Shown one piece after another: positions 8,855-15,322 of a DNA stretch of 15,322 nt. The DNA is taken from positions 1 to 15,322 of the forward strand of contig JABYQS010000692.1 of NCBI GenBank assembly GCA_022592435.1. The letters are read 5' to 3'. Position 1 is the first letter of the stretch; the number at the start of each line of letters is the position of its first letter. The DNA comes from Cerioporus squamosus. Its lineage: Eukaryota; Basidiomycota; Agaricomycetes; Polyporales; Polyporaceae. The position numbers and the translations under genes are program-made. The notes under the pieces were generated by a model. That model was not told the origin of the DNA, did not search any database, and saw only the letters and a list, made by a program, of their open reading frames with translations.

Positions 8855-9027
8855 GTACGTGGTTTGAATTCGGTCACCACCCGCTGCCAAACCTTGAGTT
8901 TGTTTCCGCGGGCTCGATCGCCATCCCGACCTGATAACCCACTCGTGGCGCGCCTCCGCAACAATTATCCTGCTCTGCGATACTCAAAAGCACTCTCTGA
9001 CATGCCCGTTCTCCCCACAGCGCAACT

Positions 9028-11431
9028 ATGCCACAACCAAGACCACCACAACAGGGGAACTTCTTCCGCCGACTCACGTCCAAGATTCGCTCATCCTCCT
9101 CGTCCTCGCCCAACGCTCCCTCCCAGTCCCAATCGTCACGCGCCGCGCCCCAGCGCAAAGGCACCGTCCTCCGCATCCCCAAAGCACCTCCCCCAGCACC
9201 TCCCCCAAACGACTTCACCTCAGCCGAGCAGCGACAAGCGGCTCTCCGGGCGCGAGGGCTCATCCCTGCCTCCTCCTCCGCGCCCCGCCGGTTCCGCGAC
9301 GCCGAGGGGTTTATGATGCCCCTAAGCGAACAAGAGGCAGAGATTGACAGGCGCTACACGATCGTCGTCCCACGCATCTCGTCTGAGGAGGAGGACGCGC
9401 ACACGAGCGAGGCTCGCAGGATCAGGGAGGCTTGGCTGGCGAAGCAGGACGGAGCCGTTGCTCCTAGCTCTGTCCCGCGCGCGGATTCGAGCGCGAGTGG
9501 AGGCGCGGACACTAGCGGTGAAACAGCCCCACGCACGAGCGACGCCATGGCGCGCGCGAGCAAGGACGGCGCGGTGGGCGACAGGAGCCCCGTGCGCGCG
9601 ACGTTCGTACGCGCGGCGACGCTTTCCCCAGACACGGGCGAGATCAACATCGGTGGCGGGAGCTTGAGCCCGCCGCCGCCAGCGAGCCCTCTCGACGCGA
9701 CCGTGGAAGACTTCCATACCGCACCCAACAGCCCTGCGAAGGCCGGTGACGTTCTGAGCGCGCGACAATCTGGTGGTTCTGCAGATCGTTCTGCATCCCC
9801 GCCTGCGCCCGCTCGCGTCCCCCCTTACGCCACTGCTGCCGCCGCGCATACACAAGAACCAAGTACGCCCTCGAGCCATTCTAGTGCTGTGACCGAGAAA
9901 GTCTCGCGCTGGTTACGCACGTCGAGCGACACGCCCGCGCCCACCGCCGCCCCTTCCTCCACCCCTAACACAAATCACACTCACACTCACACAAGCCCGC
10001 TCTCGGAATCTCCCCGACAGTCGCTCGCTCATGACTTTGAGCTCGAGCACGAGGATGACGAGACGCCGACGCCGACGCCCCTGGCGCTGTCCACCCCCAC
10101 GGGGACGGTGCGCGTGCGCAAGGAGAAGCCCCCGCCGATCGTCATCACCGCGCACCGGGCGCAAGACTCCCATCATACACATCCGAAGGCGGCGCAGGTG
10201 ATCGCACTGACGATCTCAGCGCCGTCCGACTCGGAGGCGACCTCCTCGTCCGAGGGCCGGCCCTCGCTCGAAACGCGCGGGCGCGGCGCCAGCGCGGGCC
10301 CGCCGCGGCTTGCGCAGGCTGTCAGCTCGTCGAGCAAAGGGACGACGACGACGAGGACGACAGCGACGACAACGAGCACGTCCACGTCGTCAGGGTCAGG
10401 GACGACGGGCGGGCGGAGCCGGACGAACACCGTCCCTGCGCTCTCGCCGACGCGCACGGTGTCGAGTTCTGGTGCGTCGTCGTCGCTGCCGACGCCCACG
10501 ACGACGTCGTGCGTACGCGACGCGTCTATCTCGCGCGGATCGACGAGCCATTCGTCCTCCGATGGCGGGCACGAGGCGCACGTCCGGCCACGGCGCGGGA
10601 CGACGGCGAAGAGCAAGGCGCCGGGTGGGGTTATCATGGAGGAGTACAGCGAGACGGAGCCGTCGTCGGAGGGCGGCGAGGGCGAGTTTGGGGCGAAGCC
10701 GCTTCTGCCTCCGCCGTCGACGCTGGACGGCGTCGCCGTGCCCCCCCAGGCCGGCGGAAATGGTCGTGCTCAGGTGCTGGAGGCGCACACGAAACCGAAC
10801 GGCCGGATATCGTTCAGCTTGTTTGGCAAGAAGTCGCTCGACGTGAGTTTTATTTCTCAAGAGTCTGTTTGCTTGCTCGTGCACACCATCGGCTGTCGGC
10901 CAGTCCGGGCAGCTCGTTCGCTTTCCACGTCTTCCACGTCTATCTGTGCTTTTTCGAGAGCTTGCGCTAACATGTTTGTGATTCCCGTCTTCACAGTCGC
11001 AGATGCCGCGGGAGACACGCACGTCGTCGTCGATGATGAACCTCCGCCGCGCGTTCACGTCGTCGAAGCCGCGGCCCAAGTCCACGCTCGCGCTCTCCCC
11101 TGTCGCCGAGCATGGCCAGGGCCAGGGGCAGGGGGTGTCGGAGCTTGGCGTGGGGATGGGGAGGAAGAAGTCGAAGATGTTCGATGCGTCGCACCTGCCG
11201 GCGTCCCCGACGTATCCCCCGTCGGCGTTCCCCAGCAACCCGTCTGCGTTTACGCCGCGCCACTCGACGTCGTCGTCGGTGTCGTCGAACGGGAAGACGA
11301 CCGGGGTGGGGCTGAGGCCCAGGCAGGCGGTCGCACCGACTATGCACAGTCGCGGGAGTATCTTGCACCAGGCGCATTTCATTCAGGACGAGGAGAGCCG
11401 GCGGTTGAGCGAGATGGCGTTCCTCACATGA
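9028..11431 (+). CDS. Hypothetical, largely disordered Ser/Pro/Thr-rich protein (2 exons, about 749 aa)
   Basis: Function not recognised. Exon 9028-10842 (605 codons, phase 0) joins 10997-11431. The 154-bp intron has a GTGAGT donor and a TTCACAG acceptor; an acceptor six bases later is also possible. Unspliced reading would run to 11436 in a Val/Ala-rich frame that looks non-coding, so splicing is preferred. The N terminus has a basic segment with poly-Ser (FFRRLTSKIRSSSSSS, residues 12-27), then a more ordered patch DFTSAEQRQAALRARGLIP (62-80) and LSEQEAEIDRRYTIVVP. The middle is Ser/Thr/Pro-rich with an HTHTHTS stretch, an acidic EHEDDE patch and Thr repeats. Exon 2 holds SSSMMNLRRAFTSSKPRPKS and ends RGSILHQAHFIQDEESRRLS followed by EMAFLT, which looks like a conserved tail. 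No membrane segment, signal peptide or catalytic motif is visible. The start is the first ATG after a good acceptor (9019-9020); coding may extend upstream. Confidence 0.78.
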
Positions 11432-12460
11432 AGTGATGGTCGGGACTCTAGATGCGGCGACTGGTCTGGTGCGTCGTGCCTCCCTCGTTTGTTTCTTTCA
11501 TTGTGATACCTGGGTTGGTTGGGATTGTCCATCGCATCTCGTTCGTTCGTTCTGGTTAATTTTGGCATCTGCCCGCGCATCGGCCATTCGCACCTTCCTT
11601 CTTTTCGTTACTGCATATCTTGCAATTCGCATTCACCTACTCATCGCTCTCGGCATCGTCCAACGTTCATCCCTCATTTGACCTCACCGCATTGCATCGT
11701 GTCCCCCATCCTCGTGATATACCGTGATGCTCACTCACCATAATGTATGCCGCTATGTATCGCCCCGCCATTGGCTGACCACCCTCATTCCTCCGTTTTT
11801 CACTGTCCGAACAAACGGAGCAGCGACGCATCGGTTCCGTAGTTACTAGTAACGCGCCTCACGCGACGTGCATCATATGGTATACCCTTGCATAGCGGTC
11901 CTGCTTACTTTACTTCTCCGCTTGTCCCTCGAACGTGAGCTCGAGGGCCTTGGGAATAGACGCAATGGATCACCATGGTGTTTGATGGATTCGAGGCGTG
12001 GGGTCGGCCTTCGGAAGGTTATGGGGTGCCAATACATCCGCTTCTGCTCTGCGCCGCCCGAAGAGGTAATGTCGTTCGTTGCCGGTAGCTAGAGGCCGTG
12101 AGTACTGGCCATGCTTCAGGCTTCTTCTCGAGCTCTTTGCTATGGGTCGGTTCGGCTGAAATGGCCTGTGTTTCTTGCAGTACCTGTCTGCTTGAGAGTA
12201 TAGTCGGCAGACAGTGGGTGAGAGGTCGGCCGGTCGGCGCAGTGTCCCCACTGGAGCAAGGTAACAAGGCACGAATCTCGGCCTCACCACCCTCCAAGGC
12301 CTCACCCCTTGTCTTCAAAGTGCACCCGAAAGAACATGGCAGTCCAGGGCTATTTGGAGCGTCCCGGGTCCAGACTTGGGGGACGATCCACGCTCAGTGG
12401 CTTCTTCATGATCGAACAAGTATATGTACAGAAGAATCCAATCTACTCCGGGGCCTCGAT

Positions 12461-12475
12461 TAGCTAGCTAGCTAG
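12461..12475. repeat. Short TAGC tandem repeat, palindromic
   Basis: tagctagctagctag, a self-complementary run of almost four TAGC units just before the polypurine stretch. It carries in-frame stops in several frames. Confidence 0.9.
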
Positions 12476-12540
12476 GAACTCAAAGACGTGAGAATTTGAA
12501 GGCGAAGGCATGGCAACAACTCGCCAAGTCCAAAGTATAG

Positions 12541-12631
12541 GACGAAACAGGAAAAACAAGAGCGGGAACTCGAAGGCAGAAGTGGGAACTGAAAGACAGA
12601 ACGAAGGCAAGAGAAAGAAAGTCCTTGGCGA
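12541..12631 (+). repeat. Polypurine tract
   Basis: About 85% purine over 91 bases (14 pyrimidines counted). The minus strand is therefore CT-rich. CT-rich blocks are common just upstream of transcription starts in fungi, and such tracts can also form triplex DNA. No minus-strand gene can be assigned; the nearest minus-strand ATG, about 12511, opens only 15 codons. Confidence 0.7.
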
Positions 12632-12761
12632 GGATTGAAGTTACGGCGGGCTCTACGATATGGGGACGTACGACTGTGATATGGATATAAGTAGGGAGGC
12701 GTGTCCGGGTCGTGCCATGTAAACGAGGGGACGTGCCTGCAGCCGGGGCACACAATGCGAA

Positions 12762-12810
12762 GAGACGGAGACGGAGACGGAGATGGCGATGACGGAGACG
12801 GAGATGACAG
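12762..12810 (+). repeat. GAGACG/GAGATG hexamer repeat
   Basis: Imperfect tandem hexamers: three GAGACG units, then GAGATG, GCGATG and further variants. It is simple-sequence DNA in non-coding surroundings. Confidence 0.85.
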
Positions 12811-13262
12811 ATGGTATGGAGACAAGAGGGTCGAGACAAGGGGGGTTGCGCTCTACGATGTACGACAGACGACCAGACGACAGCAAGATAAGGATAACGT
12901 AGGGGACAGAGAGGCGAGGCAAGGGCGGGACGGAGGTGGAACGGAGGTAGAACGAGTGGGAAGGAACGTGGGACGCCAGGAGGCCAGGAGGGGCGGAAGT
13001 GCACGCTTGAACCTTGGAGTACAAGGCACCGAGTTCACACCGAACTGGCTGGATCTACAAGACACGCCGCGCGAGGCAAAACGGGGGGAACCCAGACGGC
13101 TTGCATTAGATATAACGACACGGGAAAAAACGGCGATGACAAGAGTGCGCACAACATCTAGTCCAATCCATACGCCAAACGAGTGAACATCTAGCCCGGC
13201 GCCCCGAGCTTGTAGAGCAGACTTGTAAGTTGTGTGTATGCGTCCTGTACGGGTATACGTGT

Positions 13263-13287
13263 GCGATGCGATGCGATGCGATGCGAT
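13263..13287 (+). repeat. (GCGAT)5 pentanucleotide repeat
   Basis: Five exact GCGAT units followed by GTGTGTGCGTG, about 250 bp beyond the stop codon of the minus-strand membrane-protein gene and perhaps in its 3' UTR. Confidence 0.95.
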
Positions 13288-13533
13288 GTGTGTGCGTGCC
13301 CCCGACCGACAGTGGGCGGTGCGGGGCCCGCCCCCAAGACCAAGCTCGGTGCAGCCCCGACACAAGCCCACCGCTCCGCCGCCGCCTGCTAAGAGTCCGA
13401 CGCAGACGAAGTCCAAGACAGCCAGCCTTCCTTTTCCACTCCCAGTCCGCCCATGAGCTCCGACACCCGTGCATGGCCCAGCCACAGCGTCCCACTCTTC
13501 TCCCACATGCGCGCACACCCGTCGGCGACGCGA

Positions 13534-15015
13534 TCAGTACCCGCCGCCTTGGCCATACGCCACTTGCGCACCGGGCGACATCCGTCCAGCCTGCGGTCCT
13601 GGCGACACGCGGCCAGAGTAGAGCGACGCTGCCGGTCCTGGGCTGCGCGCCCGGTAGTCGGCGCCGAGCGTCTGGGGAGCGGGACTTGCGACACGCGCGT
13701 CGAAGCCGCCCTGCATTGCCATCTGCGGGCCTGGCGAGCGACCGCGGTTGATCTGGGTCATAGGGTATGCCTCGCCCTGTGCAGGCGGCGCTGGTGCGTA
13801 CGGGTCGTTGTCGTAGTAGACCTGGCTCGGGTCATCGCGGTACGGCATGTTCGGGTTCAGGTGGGGGAGAGGCGGTACAGCGTAGGGGTCGCGGTTCGCA
13901 AAAAGCTCGACCGAGGACGCCGCCGCGGAGGGCGCGATGCTGCCTGCACGCGAGTCTGGCCGCGCAAGGTTGACCTGGGACGAAGTCTCGAAGCCCGCGC
14001 CGCCTGTCCTGTTGGTGGGGAGCGGTGCGTGGACGTCGTCGCCGTGTGCGTTGAGCTCGGGCCATTTGATTGCCTCGTCTGCACGGTTCGTCAGTACTCA
14101 GGCTTCATGTATGGGGACGTTTACAAGACTTGGACATGACGGTCGTCACAGCTACACAAACCCTGAGTTAGGGTCCGGTTAACCGCCCGCTTATGACCGC
14201 ATAAACATGAATGCGGTCCTAGTGCCCCGGCTGCGAACGCCGTTCATTGCACGGGGTAACCGAGACCAGTGCTGCAATTCCAGGGTGCATTTCACGGACG
14301 ACCGCGGTCGTCGTGCGGGCAGGGGAGGAAGAGCGAGAAAGCAACACTCACTGTCGAAGTCATCGTCGGTGAACCGCTTGCGGGTGAACTTCCAAACGAT
14401 GAATGCAATGAGACCAATCAACGCCACTCCGCCAGACACCGAGAGACCGATGATGGTCGACTTGCTGATGCCGTTGCTCTTGGTCGACGTCCCGGACGAC
14501 GAGCCTGCAGAGGTAGCGGATGCGGATGCGGTGTCCGAAACAGTGGGCGTGTACGTCAAGAACACCGTCGTCTCTTCGCCCTGCGCATTTGTAGTCACGG
14601 ACGCCGAGACGGTAGGCGTAGCAGGGGGCGTTGTGGTGCTCGTAGCGGAAGATGGCGGCGGTGTTGTGGAGGTGGACGTCGAGGTTGCGGTGTTCGAGGT
14701 CGACGTTGCAGTGTCTGACGTTGACGTCGAGGTGGTGCTCGTGGACGTCGCGGTATCCGTCGAAGTCGAAGTACTTGTTGACGACGTACTGGTGTCTGTT
14801 GTGGAGGTGCCGGTGACGGCCGTGTCGGTGGAGGTACCGGTGTCCGTGCCAGAGTCGCCGCTACCGAAGGGAGGGAAGATGGCACGGGGTGCGACGGGGG
14901 CGGGGGTCGGGAATGCGAGGGCCTGTTCTTGGCGGGCGGCAGCGGGGGACGAGAGGAGGAGGGCATTAACGGAGAGGAGGACGAGACATCGTGCGAGGGA
15001 CCGGGAGGTCAACAT
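13534..15015 (-). CDS. Ser/Thr-rich single-pass membrane protein, Wsc/Mid2-like architecture (2 exons, 402 aa)
   Basis: Exons are 15015-14352 and 14078-13534, 1209 nt in total. The 273-bp intron (14351-14079) has a GTGAGT donor, a CTGAC branch point and a GTGCAG acceptor. Seen in order: a signal peptide (residues 1-27, LARCLVLLSVNALLLSS core); a Ser/Thr-rich stretch of TSTSTD-type repeats, about 50-140, typical of O-mannosylated wall-spanning regions; a transmembrane helix STIIGLSVSGGVALIGLIAF at about 186-208; then WKFTRKRFTDDDFD, a basic stop-transfer followed by acids. The cytoplasmic tail has IKWPELN, TGGAGFETSSQVNLARPDSR, DPYAVPPLPHLNPNMPYRDD and several SPGP/SPGA motifs. The layout matches fungal cell-wall-stress sensors (Wsc/Mid2), which signal to Rho1. 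No WSC cysteine domain is present, and the role is inferred from architecture. No paralogue is in the window. Confidence 0.88.
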
Positions 15016-15322
15016 ATGGAGCAGTCGAGTGCAGCGAAGGAGGAGAGGGAATTATACCAGCCGGCGGTGTATTAGATAAAGAAGGCGGCTTCGTGGTGCG
15101 TAGTCGTGGAGGACGTCGTCGACGATGTGCGCGCGCGCGGGGCAGGCGGAAGACAAGAGAAAGCAAATGGAGTGGCCGAGGTCGAGCGAGACGGAGAGGG
15201 CGGAGAGAGGGCGACAGCAGCAGCCAACCAAGAAACCGTCCAAGGCGGTGAGCCAGCTCTCCCATCACGTGCAGCTGCCACGGCGACTGATATTCATCTC
15301 CCTCCGGCGTCTCCCTTCCTCA
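15016..15322 (-). promoter_or_regulatory. Upstream region of the membrane-protein gene
   Basis: 307 bp up to the window edge, presumed promoter and 5' UTR. On the minus strand it contains TATAAT-like ggtataattcc (about 15049-15059), GATA-type TTATCTAA near 15074-15081, and a CACGTG E-box at 15266-15271 next to a CAGCTG. All are short motifs and none is proven to act. The small open frames here were not supported. Confidence 0.35.

Larger units (their letters stand above)
11432..13533. other. Convergent intergenic region
   Basis: About 2.1 kb between the 3' ends of two convergent genes. Frames up to 221 codons occur on both strands but look like shadows of simple sequence: the minus-strand frames at 12480-13004 and 12853-13518 translate purine-rich or repeated DNA. 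Both 3' UTRs should lie here; no canonical AATAAA was seen on either strand. It contains a CCAAT-box-like GCCAATGG (minus strand, 11768-11775), a polypurine tract at 12541-12631, a TATAAG at 12686-12691 and three simple repeats. Confidence 0.6.

Noticed and set aside
10396..11382. A 328-codon open frame on the minus strand
   Set aside because: It lies opposite the disordered-protein gene, crosses its intron, and translates to Arg-rich low complexity from Ser/Thr codons. It is a shadow frame.
10843..11436. Unspliced continuation of the disordered protein to 802 residues
   Set aside because: The GTGAGT...TTCACAG intron is good, and the spliced frame gives a better, structured-looking tail than the Val/Ala-rich read-through.
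12480..13518. Overlapping minus-strand frames of 117-221 codons
   Set aside because: They translate polypurine and hexamer-repeat DNA into Pro/Ser/Arg-rich strings without any domain.
14207..15079. A 290-codon plus-strand frame with VDVEV-type repeats
   Set aside because: It is the antisense of the TSTSTD repeat of the membrane-protein gene; the signal peptide, TM helix and intron support the minus strand.

Overview
The window looks like nuclear DNA of a filamentous basidiomycete, probably an Agaricomycete and possibly Polyporales. The evidence is GC-rich coding DNA, many short introns (about 50-80 bp, GTGCGT or GTGAGT donors, CAG acceptors), a recognisable TORC1-pathway GTPase, a degenerate Agaricomycete-type F-box gene and a Ser/Thr-rich cell-surface protein. 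There are no operons and no bacterial features. The taxonomic call is inference; the eukaryotic gene structure is read directly.

Layout. (1) 10-1925, plus strand: a complete seven-exon gene for a Rag GTPase of the Gtr2/RagC-D type, with a long Pro/Ser-rich linker. (2) 1926-3232: no supported gene; it holds short repeated strings. (3) 3233-5182, plus strand: an F-box protein gene whose conserved segments lie in successive different frames. Three joins are explained by good introns and at least one break is not, so it looks like a decaying gene or a region with base errors. (4) 5183-7566: about 2.4 kb with no recognisable protein, a TGG microsatellite and some possible promoter elements. (5) 7567-8473: coding-like debris, including a CxxC segment resembling a fungal zinc cluster split by a TAA, and a diverged 46/40-bp duplication. 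(6) 9028-11431, plus strand: a large, intrinsically disordered hypothetical protein with one clear intron and possible additional 5' exons from 8474. (7) 11432-13533: a 2.1-kb convergent intergenic region with a polypurine tract and three simple repeats. (8) 13534-15015, minus strand: a two-exon gene for a single-pass membrane protein built like fungal Wsc/Mid2 wall sensors. (9) 15016-15322: its upstream region.

The genes do not form a pathway. The Rag GTPase acts at the vacuole/lysosome in nutrient signalling, the F-box protein would have been an SCF ubiquitin-ligase adaptor, the membrane protein is likely at the cell surface, and the disordered protein has no assignable role. I see no mobile element with terminal repeats, no tRNA or rRNA, no CRISPR array and no clear new system. 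The observations most worth following up are the F-box gene decay, the zinc-cluster debris with its nearby duplication, and the possible 5' extension of the disordered-protein gene.
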